From: Oscillospiraceae bacterium
GTDB taxonomy: Bacteria; Bacillota; Clostridia; Oscillospirales; CAG-272
Assembly: GCA_015063955.1 (NCBI GenBank)
Contig: SVTD01000006.1
Coordinates: forward strand, 1-60,297
Reading direction: 5' to 3'
DNA length: 60,297 bases
Position 1 is the stretch's first letter, and each line of letters opens with the position of its first letter. Positions 26,220 to 34,708 of the stretch are shown here, piece by piece. The position numbers and the translations under genes were made by a program. A model generated the notes under the pieces. That model was not told the origin of the DNA. It saw only the letters and a list, made by a program, of their open reading frames with translations, and made no database searches.

Positions 26220-27869
26220 TTATGCATTGATAACGGACTCGTCCCACATTTCGGGAGCAGAGTAGCCGAGGAAGTTCACTGCAGTAGCAGCAACGTTGGA
26301 AAGACCGAACTGGCCACAGTCTTCCTTTACTGTGTACTTGTCAGCGTAGAAGTTATCGTAGATGATGAAGGGAACGGGATTGAGCGTATGGCTGGTCTTT
26401 GCCTTATAGGAGCCGTCCTTGCCCTGCTTGGGATCGCCCTTCTTATCGGTCTCGTACATTTCGTCAGCATTACCGTGGTCTGCTGTGATGAGAGCAACAC
26501 CCTCGAGCTCGTCAATAACCTTGAGGATTCTTGCAAGCTGGAGATCAAGAGCCTCCATGGAGCAGATGGTAGCCTGAATGTTACCTGTGTGACCTACCAT
26601 GTCACCGTTGGGGAAGTTTACGCGCATTGCGGGATACTTGCCGGACTTGAGAGCCTCGATAAGCTCGTCTGTGATCTCAGCGCACTTCATCCAGGGTCTC
26701 TGCTCGAAGGGAACTACGTCAGAGGGGATCTCAACGTATGTCTCAAGCTCCTCGGAGAACTTACCGGATTTGTTGCCGTTCCAGAAGTATGTTACGTGGC
26801 CGTACTTCTGTGTTTCGGAGATCGCGTACTGAGCAACACCTGTGTCTGCAAGGTACTCGCCCATTGTGTTTGTGATCTCAGGGGGAGAAACGAGGTAGCG
26901 GGAAGGAATGTGAAGGTCGCCGTCGTACTCAAGCATACCTGCAAAAGCTACGTTGGGAACTCTCTTGCGGTCAAACTTATCAAAGTCCGCGCCTGCCTCG
27001 AAGGTCTTGGAGATCTCGATGGAGCGGTCGCCGCGGAAGTTGAAGAAGATAACGCTGTCGCCGTCGTTTATAGTACCAACGGGCTCGCCGTCCTTTGCGA
27101 TAACGAAGGGAGGGAGATCCTGGTCGATAGCCTTAGTCTCAGCGCGGTACGTGTTGATAGCCTCCTCTGCGGATGCAAACTGTCTGCCCTCGCCGAGAAC
27201 GTGAGTCTGCCAGCCCTTTTCAACCATAGCCCAGTTAGCCTCGTAACGGTCCATAGTGATAACCATTCTTCCGCCGCCGGAAGCGATCATGATATCGAAA
27301 CTGTCATCTCTGAGAGATGCAATATATTCCTCGAAGGGAAGAACGTAATCAAGAGCGCTTGTCTCGCCAACGTCACGTCCGTCAAGAAGGATGTGAACGC
27401 GAACGCGGCTTACACCGTCTTCCTTTGCGTGTGCGATGAGAGCCTTCAGGTGGTCGATATGAGAGTGAACGTTACCGTCGGAGAAGAGTCCGAGAAAGTG
27501 AAGTGTGGAATTGTTAGCCTTTACGTTATCGATCTCAGCCTTCCATGCGTCGGAAGCGAAGAGCTTGCCGGACTCGATGGAGTTGGAAACGAGCTTTGCA
27601 CCCTGAGCGAATACCTGACCGGAACCGAGAGCGTTGTGTCCAACCTCGGAGTTACCCATGTCGTCGTCGGAGGGAAGACCTACAGCTGTACCGTGAGCCT
27701 TGAGAGAAACCATGGGATACTTTGCCATGATAGCGTCGAGAGTGGGAGTGTATGCGCGGCAAACTGCATTACCTGCGCAGTCCTTTGCGATACCAACGCC
27801 GTCCATAACGATTGTAAGAACGGGACCCTTAACACCGATGGGGTTAGCGGTTCTTTTAAGAATAGCCAT
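26220..27869 (-). CDS. gpmI: 2,3-bisphosphoglycerate-independent phosphoglycerate mutase
   Basis: A 549-residue glycolytic enzyme converting 3- to 2-phosphoglycerate. It has the alkaline-phosphatase-type metal sites: VMDGVG near residue 18, the Ser nucleophile in GNSEVGHN near 73, the HIDHLKAL and DGRDVGE segments, and the C-terminal TADHGNADEM. It is somewhat longer than the usual 510 residues, with small insertions such as near 460 (DPKQGKDGS). AAAGGAG lies 8 bases before the ATG. Codon use is very biased, as in highly expressed genes, which leaves the opposite strand open for 501 codons. No other glycolytic gene is adjacent. Confidence 0.96.
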   Translation of the reverse strand: MAILKRTANPIGVKGPVLTIVMDGVGIAKDCAGNAVCRAYTPTLDAIMAKYPMVSLKAHGTAVGLPSDDDMGNSEVGHNALGSGQVFAQGAKLVSNSIESGKLFASDAWKAEIDNVKANNSTLHFLGLFSDGNVHSHIDHLKALIAHAKEDGVSRVRVHILLDGRDVGETSALDYVLPFEEYIASLRDDSFDIMIASGGGRMVITMDRYEANWAMVEKGWQTHVLGEGRQFASAEEAINTYRAETKAIDQDLPPFVIAKDGEPVGTINDGDSVIFFNFRGDRSIEISKTFEAGADFDKFDRKRVPNVAFAGMLEYDGDLHIPSRYLVSPPEITNTMGEYLADTGVAQYAISETQKYGHVTYFWNGNKSGKFSEELETYVEIPSDVVPFEQRPWMKCAEITDELIEALKSGKYPAMRVNFPNGDMVGHTGNIQATICSMEALDLQLARILKVIDELEGVALITADHGNADEMYETDKKGDPKQGKDGSYKAKTSHTLNPVPFIIYDNFYADKYTVKEDCGQFGLSNVAATAVNFLGYSAPEMWDESVINA

Positions 27870-27991
27870 TTATTTATCTCCTTTGAATTATAATCATTAT
27901 CTATAACAGTATAGACGATAAATATGAACATTTAATGAACAAAATAAAATTTTGGTAAAATATTGTAGTAACAATTTTGCTTTTTTGTGTA

Positions 27992-28020
27992 ATGACAGGC
28001 TTTGTTCTTTGTGTTAAAAT
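27992..28020 (+). promoter_or_regulatory. Promoter of the zinc-ribbon membrane peptide gene
   Basis: ATGACA (27992-27997), 17 bases, TAAAAT (28015-28020), about 37 bases before the start. Confidence 0.55.
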
Positions 28021-28056
28021 ATAGGTGTAAAGGAAATTTGATGCAGAGGTGAAATT

Positions 28057-28311
28057 ATGACAAGCCTTATGATAGCAATAGCCGCCGGAGTGCTTTTTGG
28101 AGTTATAAAGCTATGCTTAAATATAAAACTTTTCCACGGGGAGGCATATAATAAGACCTTTGCCTGTCCCAATTGTTCGGCAAGGTTTAAGGCAAAATGG
28201 TATCAGATGATATTTAAAACCGAGTCTGTATACACCTATAACGCAGCACGCTTAAAATGTCCCGTATGTCACGAAAAGGATATGTGCAGTGTTGTATATG
28301 ATGAGAGATAA
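28057..28311 (+). CDS. Small membrane protein with zinc-ribbon cysteines
   Basis: An 84-residue protein. One N-terminal membrane helix (about 2-24) is followed by two CxxC pairs (CPNC near 38, CPVC near 70) that could bind zinc on the cytoplasmic side. AGAGGTG precedes the ATG. It stands alone with its own promoter and two terminators. Function unknown. Confidence 0.75.
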   Translation: MTSLMIAIAAGVLFGVIKLCLNIKLFHGEAYNKTFACPNCSARFKAKWYQMIFKTESVYTYNAARLKCPVCHEKDMCSVVYDER

Positions 28312-28312
28312 G

Positions 28313-28386
28313 AAAAATCCTGAGGAATACTCAGGATTTTTTCGTTATACAATAAATGAGCTGTCTTATCGAGACAGCTCATTTTT
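28313..28386 (+). terminator. Two tandem terminator hairpins
   Basis: First hairpin: AAAAATCCTGAG / CTCAGGATTTTT (28313-28341). Second: AATGAGCTGTCT / AGACAGCTCATTTTT (28356-28386). Both have T-tracts. Confidence 0.85.
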
Positions 28387-28398
28387 ATCAGTAGTATT

Positions 28399-28642
28399 TC
28401 AAATTCGGGTTTATGGGGGAGGTTGAATCAAAGGCTCCCTCCGATGGAAGGACCCGCTTGCGGGGGGATCCGTCCAGGGAGCTGTCACCGAAGGTGACTG
28501 AGGGAGAATTGCGTAACATAAAGCAACTGCAAACTCTACGTTACGCGATTCTCCTTCCGTCTTTTTGCGATGCTTTGGCATCGCAAAAATCCACCTCCCT
28601 CCCGGAGGGAGGCTTAGTAAACTCACCGATAAACTGAAATTT
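28399..28642. repeat. Composite intergenic hairpin repeat, copy R3
   Basis: This is the main palindrome in the same orientation as R2, bounded by the tag at 28400 and a degenerate inverted tag at about 28627. It carries an extra hairpin of about 34 bases (arms GGA.GGACCC / GGGG.GATCC near 28442-28474) inserted in the CTCCCTCC arm, so it is a nested variant. Apart from this repeat, the 28387-28848 gap holds only the promoter of the LRR gene. Confidence 0.85.
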
Positions 28643-28774
28643 CTCTTCTAGATTTTTCTTCTTTTTAGAAAAACGAGGAAACGAAGTGGGCACAACAGAT
28701 ACTGTCTCTTTTTCGTTTATGTGTTGATAACAAAAACATGTAATATTTTTGGACACATTGTATTTTCTATCTTG

Positions 28775-28803
28775 TTGACTAAAATCAAACGGTGTGATAC
28801 AAT
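28775..28803 (+). promoter_or_regulatory. Promoter of the LRR-dockerin gene
   Basis: TTGACT (28775-28780), 17 bases, TACAAT (28798-28803), 45 bases before the ATG. Confidence 0.75.
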
Positions 28804-28848
28804 TTATATGTGCAAACCTGTTCTTGAAATACAGAAAGGAGAAACTGT

Positions 28849-31119
28849 ATGAAGAAGATAAAATTCAGTCGTATGTTTGCGGTATTACTTATACTGGTAA
28901 TAGTTTTTGGCACAGTCCCGCTGGCGTCTTTACCCGTAGCCGCAGAGACAACAAGCGACGGTCTTAAGTATGAGATCACAGACGGCAAAGTTACTATTAC
29001 AGGATATACGGGATATCCGACGGAGATCGTGATCCCCTCGGAAATCGAGGGCTACCCCGTAACCGCTATAAAAAACAGAGCCTTTTATACTTGCAAAACT
29101 CTTGAAAGCATCGTAATTCCCGATAGTGTTACAACTATGGGAAATTATATGTTCTATAGCTGCTCAAACCTTGCAAGCGTTGTGCTTCCAAGTGGGATAA
29201 CAAAGATAGAGGCATATTCCTTTCAGAAATGCACAAGTCTTACAAGCATTGTGATTCCCGATGGTGTTACAACTATCGGCGAAAAGGCATTCTTTACCTG
29301 TACATCTCTTGAAAGAGTAGAAGTTCCCGAGAGCCTTAAAAGTATTGAAAAGTCTGCCTTCTACAATTGCCCCGTTACTTTTTATGGCTATAGCAATTCA
29401 TTTATAGAAACGTACGCAGAAGAAAATTCCTTTGGATTTTTTTCGATGGGCGAAGCTGAATATATTTACGGACTTGAATATACAATCGATAACCGTGCTG
29501 TTACGATCACAGGCTATAAGGCTAAGAGCAAATCTCTCAAGCTCCCTGCAGAAATCGAGGGTGATCCCGTAACGAGCATAAAAAGCGAAGCCTTCAAGGA
29601 TTGCACTTCCCTTGAAAGCCTTGAAATTCCTGCAAGTGTTAAAAGCATCGGAGACGGAATAACAGTTGGCTGTGAAAATCTTAAGTCTGTGGTGGTGGAC
29701 AGCCAAAATTCTGTCTACTACTCAGAGGATAACTGTATTATAACCAAAGCTGATAAAAAGCTTATTTTGGCTTGTAAAAGCAGTGAGATCCCCGAGAATA
29801 TAAAAAGCATCGGCAATTACGTTTTTTACGGTAGAACTGACCTCACAACCGTGATCATCCCGAAGGGTGTAACAAGCATCGGTAATTATGCCTTTTATGA
29901 ATGTTCGAACCTCACAAGCATTGTTATTCCGAAGGACGTAACAAGCATTGGCGATTATGCTTTTTACAGATGCAAAAGTCTTGTGGGCGTAGCATTACCC
30001 AAAACTATGAAAAGCATTGGAAAGTATGCATTTGCTTATTGCGAGGCATTTACAAGCTTGTCCATTCCCGATGGATTAACAGAAATCAAAGATTATGTAT
30101 TTTGCTCGTGTAAAAACGTTACCGATATTACTATCCCCGATGGTGTAACAACAATTTGGGAAGGTGCATTGAGTGGTTGCACATCGTTGAAAACAATTAC
30201 AATTCCGGAAAGTGTTGGCTACATTGATGATTACAATTTTGACTGGACTGCCATTGAAACTATATATTATGCCGGTACGGAGAGACAGTGGAAACAGATC
30301 TACATAGGATTTGGAGGAAACAATACTTTAAGACAAGCTGAAATAATATATATTGGAGACCTTAACGCACCTGTTATACCTATCCCCGACGGACTTGAAT
30401 ATAAGATACAGTACGATGAGGCTATGATCACAGGCTACAGAGGAAATGCAAAAGAGCTTGATATTCCCGCTCTTATTGATAAAGCTCCCGTAACAAGCAT
30501 AGGTAATTATGCCTTCAGTTATTGCGATACTCTTGAAAGTGTAACAGTACCCGGGGAGGTAAGGGATATTGGCGTATCTGCATTTTACGAATGCACGAGC
30601 CTTAAAAACGTAGATCTCCCCGAAAGCGTAGCTTTCATCAACGACAGCGCATTCAACGGCTGTGTCTCTCTGACAAGCATGACTCTCCCCGACGGGGTAG
30701 TAAGTATTGGCATTATGGCGTTTTATAACTGTGCGAAACTTGAAAGCATAACTCTTCCTGCATCATTGTCATATATAAGTAATGGTGCATTCCGCGACTG
30801 TACAAGCCTCAAAACCGTATATTACGGCGGTACTAAGGCGCAGTGGAACAGTATGACAATAGAAGCAAATAATGAGTGCCTCACGAATGCCGAGATTATT
30901 TTCCTCGGAGAAGAGGAGCCTGAGCTGGTCATCGGTGACGTAAACATAGACGGTATTGTAAACAGTATTGACGCAAATCTTCTTAAAAGAATGATGGCGG
31001 GAACATACTTTGTAACACCGGACAGCAAAGAATTTGAGTGTGCGGATATAAACGATGACGGAGTTGTCAGCTCAATCGATTCAAATCTTTTAAAGAGATT
31101 CCTTGCGGGCGCAAACTAA
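28849..31119 (+). CDS. Secreted BspA-type leucine-rich-repeat protein with type I dockerin
   Basis: A 756-residue exported protein. The signal peptide (about 1-33) ends near VAAET. Two blocks of BspA/LRR_5 repeats (about 60-190 and 215-485, with a third at 520-670) carry the pattern SIxIPxxVTxIGxxAFxxCxxL. The C-terminal ~65 residues form a type I dockerin with two calcium loops (DVNIDGIVNSID and DINDDGVVSSID), each followed by NLLKR helices. Dockerins dock on cohesins of a cellulosome-like scaffold at the cell surface. The LRR region probably binds proteins or glycans, not catalysis. GGAG precedes the ATG. No scaffoldin is in the window. Confidence 0.92.
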   Translation: MKKIKFSRMFAVLLILVIVFGTVPLASLPVAAETTSDGLKYEITDGKVTITGYTGYPTEIVIPSEIEGYPVTAIKNRAFYTCKTLESIVIPDSVTTMGNYMFYSCSNLASVVLPSGITKIEAYSFQKCTSLTSIVIPDGVTTIGEKAFFTCTSLERVEVPESLKSIEKSAFYNCPVTFYGYSNSFIETYAEENSFGFFSMGEAEYIYGLEYTIDNRAVTITGYKAKSKSLKLPAEIEGDPVTSIKSEAFKDCTSLESLEIPASVKSIGDGITVGCENLKSVVVDSQNSVYYSEDNCIITKADKKLILACKSSEIPENIKSIGNYVFYGRTDLTTVIIPKGVTSIGNYAFYECSNLTSIVIPKDVTSIGDYAFYRCKSLVGVALPKTMKSIGKYAFAYCEAFTSLSIPDGLTEIKDYVFCSCKNVTDITIPDGVTTIWEGALSGCTSLKTITIPESVGYIDDYNFDWTAIETIYYAGTERQWKQIYIGFGGNNTLRQAEIIYIGDLNAPVIPIPDGLEYKIQYDEAMITGYRGNAKELDIPALIDKAPVTSIGNYAFSYCDTLESVTVPGEVRDIGVSAFYECTSLKNVDLPESVAFINDSAFNGCVSLTSMTLPDGVVSIGIMAFYNCAKLESITLPASLSYISNGAFRDCTSLKTVYYGGTKAQWNSMTIEANNECLTNAEIIFLGEEEPELVIGDVNIDGIVNSIDANLLKRMMAGTYFVTPDSKEFECADINDDGVVSSIDSNLLKRFLAGAN

Positions 31120-31126
31120 ATAAAAA

Positions 31127-31160
31127 GAGGCTGTCGCTTTTGCGACAGCCTTCTTTATTT
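31127..31160 (+). terminator. Intrinsic terminator after the LRR-dockerin gene
   Basis: GGCTGTCGC / GCGACAGCC with a 4-base loop and a T-rich tail. Confidence 0.85.
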
Positions 31161-31174
31161 AAAGGTGTTTCAAA

Positions 31175-31710
31175 TTACAATTTATCGGGGAGATGATATT
31201 GGTATTTTGTAGGGGAGGGGTTCTCCCTCCCGCGAACCGAACCAAATTAACAGCACAGATTTTCGTCTGTAATCGGGAGGGAGAACCCCTCCCCTACAAC
31301 ATAATTTACCTCTTTCACTTTCAAATTCGGGTTTATCGGTGAGTTTACTAAGCCTCCCTCCGGGAGGGAGGTGGATTTTTGCGATGCTAAAGCATCGCAA
31401 AAAGACGGAAGGAGAATTGCGTAACGTGGAGTTTGCAGTTGCTTTATGTTACGCAATTCTCCCTCAGTCACCTTCGGTGACAGCTCCCTTCCAGAGGGAG
31501 CCTATTATCAATCTCCCCGATAAACCCGAATTTGAAAGTTTGGTTCGCGTGCAGATGGCGGGAGCAGCAAGCGGATCCCCTATGATGGGGTGAGTACGAA
31601 CATACCGACAATCCTTATATACCCCTCCTTTTCAAAGTTTTTTGAGAGTGCAGAGAACTTTTTTTCAAAAAAGTTCTTTGCATCAACCCACCGACAAACA
31701 CGAATTTGTA
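31175..31710. repeat. Composite intergenic hairpin repeats, copy R4
   Basis: About 535 bases of stacked modules. A long inverted repeat has perfect 24-bp arms at 31209-31232 and 31274-31297 (extendable to 26), between a degenerate tag at 31176 and the tag at 31323. The main palindrome (31321-31541) is in the R1 orientation and complete, so it shows the full form missing at the window start. Then comes a GGTTCGCGTGCAGATGG remnant, related in inverted form to 14690-14718, and finally the AGAACTTTTTT...AAAAAAGTTCT hairpin (31631-31685) with a degenerate tag. No gene lies here. Confidence 0.85.
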
Positions 31711-31754
31711 GCAGCGAAAAAGGGATGACTGAGGTCATCCCTTTGGTGCTTTTA

Positions 31755-33332
31755 TTATCCTTCTGCGCCGAGAACATCCATATAGAACGTTTCGATCGCA
31801 TTATTCAATAATTTTTGATTTCTTGTATACGTGGAGGCCGCGCTTGCGGGGGAATGGAAAATATGAGTATACACTCCTGCGATATTTTCAAGGGCTGAGT
31901 CATAGGACATACTCAGCATACAGCCCCTATCATAAGAAATGGAGCTGCTGATAATATCGATCATATCGAGCTTCTTTTTGTAGTCAGAAGTACGCTCGGG
32001 GAAAACAGTGCTGATGAAGATAGGGAGAACTTCATCTTTTGACTGAGCTGCCATTCTTTCGAGTACTGTTCCCGTTCTTTCAAGTGAAGCAGACTCAACG
32101 TCGGCTCTCACCTCTGCGGGGAGGGCAAACATTGAGGCGAGAGGATCTACGGGAGTAATATAATTCTCCTGATTCTCATCGTATTTGGGCAGGGGAAGGA
32201 TGCCGTATTCGTCCATATCACGAAGCTCGGAGCAAAGCTGCAATCCTCCGGACATGAACAGAGAATGCCCTTTCGCAAAGAATGAGCGTGAATACTGGAA
32301 GATATCATTCATACCCTCCGGGATATCCGCACCCTCGGTGAGCTCCTGGTAGCTCATAACGCAAGCCTTGCTGTATACCTCGTATACTCTGTTTGCGATA
32401 TCCAAGGTTTTATCTGAGTAAAAGGTGATGTTGGGGATGTAGCTCTCATCTTCGGTAATAAGCCTGACACCGCATGAAAGACCGAGGCTGTCGCCGATAG
32501 CGCCACCGTCTATGAGGCCGTATACGTCACTTACATCAACGGTACCGTTTCCGTCAAGGTCGTGCTGAACGGAGGAAACTGCCGCCAGGTATTTGTCAAG
32601 AGTCCACTTTCCTTCTTCAACAAGCTCGTAGAAATTGCCTATGTCTTTATAGACGTTGTAGTCCTCTGCTATCTGAGGGTTGAAGAACAGAACGTTGCTC
32701 CAGCCAAGTCTGTTCATTGTAATGTCGTTTGTGAAAACGTAGGATTTTCCGCAAACAGAAAGATCTTCGATGGAGTCCTGTGACCAGTAATCCTCAGAGA
32801 AGTCTGTGTTGGGAAGGGATGAAACATCCCGGAAATATCCCATGGGGATGCAGTTGAACATCTTGGCACCCCAGCCGTAAACAACGTCAAAGCAGACGTC
32901 ATCTGCTTTGTAGTAGGTCTCGAGAATCATTTCGGGCTCTGTTCCGTCCTCGATTATCTGGGTTATCTCTACTCCAAGCTCCTCTTCCACCTTGCGGTTT
33001 CGCTCGTATACTGCCTTTTCTGCAACGCTTCCTTTTTTGGATTCAACGTCCAGCCAGTTTCCGCCGTAATAATCGACGTTGCCGGAGGCCTGTCTGACGT
33101 TAAGGAACGTGAACTTGTCTTTGTTGTAGTTAACGGAGGGTCCGGCTCCGCCGTGATTGTGTTCAAGCGTTTCCTTATCCTTATCTTCGTTCTTATCCTT
33201 TTCCTCTTCTTTTTCTTCCTCCTCGATCTCATCCTCGTCTACGTCGCCTTCGTCAGAGGAAAAGCAGGAAGCCAGACAGGAAATGCACAGGATCCCGCAA
33301 AGGAGCAGTGCAATGATTTTTGTAAGCTTCAT
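31755..33332 (-). CDS. Extracellular solute-binding lipoprotein (ABC family 1 type), orphan
   Basis: A 525-residue protein with a lipoprotein signal and lipobox LASC (Cys23). A very acidic linker of about 35 residues rich in Glu, Asp and Lys follows, then a family 1 solute-binding fold. A DLDGNGTVDVSD loop near residue 265 resembles the calcium-type loop often seen in these binding proteins. Such proteins deliver sugars or peptides to ABC permeases, but no permease or ATPase gene is nearby. The acidic linker probably holds the domain away from the wall. GGACGACG precedes ATG. Confidence 0.85.
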   Translation of the reverse strand: MKLTKIIALLLCGILCISCLASCFSSDEGDVDEDEIEEEEKEEEKDKNEDKDKETLEHNHGGAGPSVNYNKDKFTFLNVRQASGNVDYYGGNWLDVESKKGSVAEKAVYERNRKVEEELGVEITQIIEDGTEPEMILETYYKADDVCFDVVYGWGAKMFNCIPMGYFRDVSSLPNTDFSEDYWSQDSIEDLSVCGKSYVFTNDITMNRLGWSNVLFFNPQIAEDYNVYKDIGNFYELVEEGKWTLDKYLAAVSSVQHDLDGNGTVDVSDVYGLIDGGAIGDSLGLSCGVRLITEDESYIPNITFYSDKTLDIANRVYEVYSKACVMSYQELTEGADIPEGMNDIFQYSRSFFAKGHSLFMSGGLQLCSELRDMDEYGILPLPKYDENQENYITPVDPLASMFALPAEVRADVESASLERTGTVLERMAAQSKDEVLPIFISTVFPERTSDYKKKLDMIDIISSSISYDRGCMLSMSYDSALENIAGVYTHIFHSPASAASTYTRNQKLLNNAIETFYMDVLGAEG

Positions 33333-33362
33333 GATCGTCGTCCTTTCATATTTTTTAATTTA

Positions 33363-33391
33363 AGTATAATACACACTATAAAATATGTCAA
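33363..33391 (-). promoter_or_regulatory. Promoter of the solute-binding lipoprotein gene
   Basis: Minus strand: TTGACA (33386-33391), 17 bases, TATACT (33363-33368), 30 bases before the ATG. Confidence 0.85.
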
Positions 33392-33406
33392 CAGAAATCC
33401 ACCCTT

Positions 33407-33440
33407 AAAAAACGTATTCCCAAAGCTTCAGCTTTGGGAA
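33407..33440 (-). terminator. Intrinsic terminator of the 75-residue protein gene
   Basis: TTCCCAAAGC / GCTTTGGGAA stem. Read on the minus strand it is followed by ACG and a T6 run. Confidence 0.8.
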
Positions 33441-33458
33441 TACGAGAGTGAAAACCGA

Positions 33459-33686
33459 TTATTTCTTTCCGAAGAGACCGCCGATCTTTCCGCCGACGTC
33501 GCCGAGCTTGTCAAGAGAAAGCTTAGCTTTGACGCCGTCTGCGATCTTTTCGATCTGATCGTTGGGAAGGTCGATGCCGATAAGCTTCTCAACTGCGCTT
33601 ACAGGATCCTTTGTGAACTGCTTCTGCAGATCCTTGTCGCCCTTGATCTTATCAACGATCTCTTCGATCTTTGCCTTGATATCCAT
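33459..33686 (-). CDS. Small helical protein resembling an NHLP/Nif11-type RiPP leader
   Basis: A 75-residue protein with a strong AAGGAGG site. The segment from about 17-45 (DKDLQKQFTKDPVSAVEKL, then GIDLP) resembles nitrile-hydratase-like or Nif11 leader peptides, where a D-x-x-L...F...DP...A...L-GI-LP pattern is usual. The C terminus has Gly-Gly motifs and a KIGGLFGKK tail with no Cys, Ser or Thr cluster for modification. No maturation enzyme is adjacent. It may instead be a free-standing protein of the type common in Clostridia. Promoter and terminator suggest it is transcribed alone. Confidence 0.75.
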   Translation of the reverse strand: MDIKAKIEEIVDKIKGDKDLQKQFTKDPVSAVEKLIGIDLPNDQIEKIADGVKAKLSLDKLGDVGGKIGGLFGKK

Positions 33687-33714
33687 AGTGTCCTCCTTAC
33701 ATATTCTTTTCTAC

Positions 33715-33743
33715 ATTTTAGCACACCGATGGATAAAAAACAA
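33715..33743 (-). promoter_or_regulatory. Promoter of the 75-residue protein gene
   Basis: Minus strand: TTGTTT (33738-33743), 17 bases, TAAAAT (33715-33720), about 28 bases before the ATG. Confidence 0.6.
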
Positions 33744-33771
33744 GGTAGAATTCGGTCGACAGCATTAATTA

Positions 33772-33800
33772 TTGACAAAAGGATGATAAAAGGATATAAT
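33772..33800 (+). promoter_or_regulatory. Consensus promoter of the 62-residue lipoprotein gene
   Basis: TTGACA (33772-33777), 17 bases, TATAAT (33795-33800), about 50 bases before the ATG. Confidence 0.85.
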
Positions 33801-33851
33801 CGATAGGTAGAGCGCGATCAAATAAAAACCGTAAAGAAAGTAGGTTTAGTT

Positions 33852-34040
33852 ATGAAAAAGATTATCGTTCTCGTTCTTGCCGTCTCAATGCTTTGCTTCC
33901 TCGGCTCCTGCGGTGAGAAGAAGATACTCCACTGCGATTCCTGCAATAAGGAGGTTGAGGTCGATGCCTCCTCCAATATGGATGAGGACTGGACTGTTTT
34001 CTGCAGCGAATGCGAGCCTGACGTTGCTCTTGACGAGTAA
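33852..34040 (+). CDS. Tiny lipoprotein with two CxxC pairs
   Basis: A 62-residue protein. The signal peptide ends in a lipobox (LGSC, Cys20). The mature part of about 42 residues has CDSC and CSEC pairs that could bind zinc, or form disulphides outside the cell, and is otherwise acidic. It has a consensus promoter and its own terminator. Function unknown. Confidence 0.75.
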   Translation: MKKIIVLVLAVSMLCFLGSCGEKKILHCDSCNKEVEVDASSNMDEDWTVFCSECEPDVALDE

Positions 34041-34043
34041 TAG

Positions 34044-34078
34044 CTAAAAAAGATCCTTTCGTGAGGGATCTTTTTTAG
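34044..34078 (+). terminator. Intrinsic terminator
   Basis: CTAAAAAAGATCC / GGGATCTTTTTTAG with T6 in the right arm. Confidence 0.85.
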
Positions 34079-34124
34079 TTATTATGTTGTCTAATTCTTT
34101 TCACAAAGGCATTTTTTGTACAAT

Positions 34125-34142
34125 ATTACAATTCTTTGTAAT
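34125..34142. promoter_or_regulatory. Inverted repeat upstream of the XRE regulator
   Basis: ATTACAA-TTCT-TTGTAAT is a perfect 7-bp inverted repeat about 95 bases before the start. Two direct GTGATTA copies (near 34168 and 34190) lie closer to it. Either could be an operator for the regulator, which is a guess from position. Confidence 0.35.
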
Positions 34143-34238
34143 TATAACAATTAATATTAGTCACCCTCGTGATTAAAGCGTTTTTTCTGTGATTACTGAG
34201 CAGTTTTTACAGCTATAATGTTATGGGGTGATACAAAT

Positions 34239-34556
34239 ATGAAAGAAAGTTTTGTCAGAGAAAGAATAACGGGACTCAGACTGCGTAAGGGCGTTTCCGA
34301 ATACCAGATGAGTTACGATCTCGGACACAGCAGAGGTTATGTTTATAACATTTCCTCCGGCAAAGCGCTTCCTCCCTTGAAGGAGCTTTTTGCAATTTGC
34401 GATTATTTTGAAATTACTCCCTCACAGTTCTTCGACGAAGGTGCACAGAATCCTGAGCTTATTCAGAAAGCTGTAGACGGGATGAATCTGCTTAACGAAA
34501 AAGACCTCCGATTAGTGCTCAGCTTGATCGAGAGGCTTAATAAGGGTGAAAAGTAA
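34239..34556 (+). CDS. XRE-family HTH regulator
   Basis: A 105-residue protein. The start is ATG 34239, 8 bases after GGGGTG; the ATG at 34218 lies in the TATAAT box. The helix-turn-helix spans about residues 8-60 (LRLRKGVSEYQMSYDLGHS recognition region, ending PLKELFAICDYFEITPSQFF). A short helical tail follows. This is a common small Clostridia regulator. The target genes are unknown, and it stands alone. Confidence 0.88.
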   Translation: MKESFVRERITGLRLRKGVSEYQMSYDLGHSRGYVYNISSGKALPPLKELFAICDYFEITPSQFFDEGAQNPELIQKAVDGMNLLNEKDLRLVLSLIERLNKGEK

Positions 34557-34666
34557 GGGATCAGCAATGCTTTGGATATCACCGAAGCAGGGGTGAGAGC
34601 CTCCCCCTCACTTTTCTACATAATTATACTATCAGTATAGGCGCAGGTCAATCAAAAAAATCAAGA

Positions 34667-34706
34667 AAAATCCGAGGTGTCGCAATTGTGCGACACCTCG
34701 GATTTT
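34667..34706. terminator. Bidirectional terminator
   Basis: A stem of about 18 bp (arms at 34667-34684 and 34689-34706; core CCGAGGTGTCGCA / TGCGACACCTCGG) with A- and T-rich flanks lies between two convergent genes. Confidence 0.9.
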
Positions 34707-34708
34707 CG

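Noticed and set aside
26388-27893. A 501-codon open frame antisense to gpmI
   Set aside because: It has no homology-like motifs and mirrors strong codon bias of gpmI, where codons giving antisense stops are avoided. gpmI motifs are unambiguous.
34625-34639. Small palindrome TATACT-ATC-AGTATA
   Set aside because: Too short and AT-rich to support a function.
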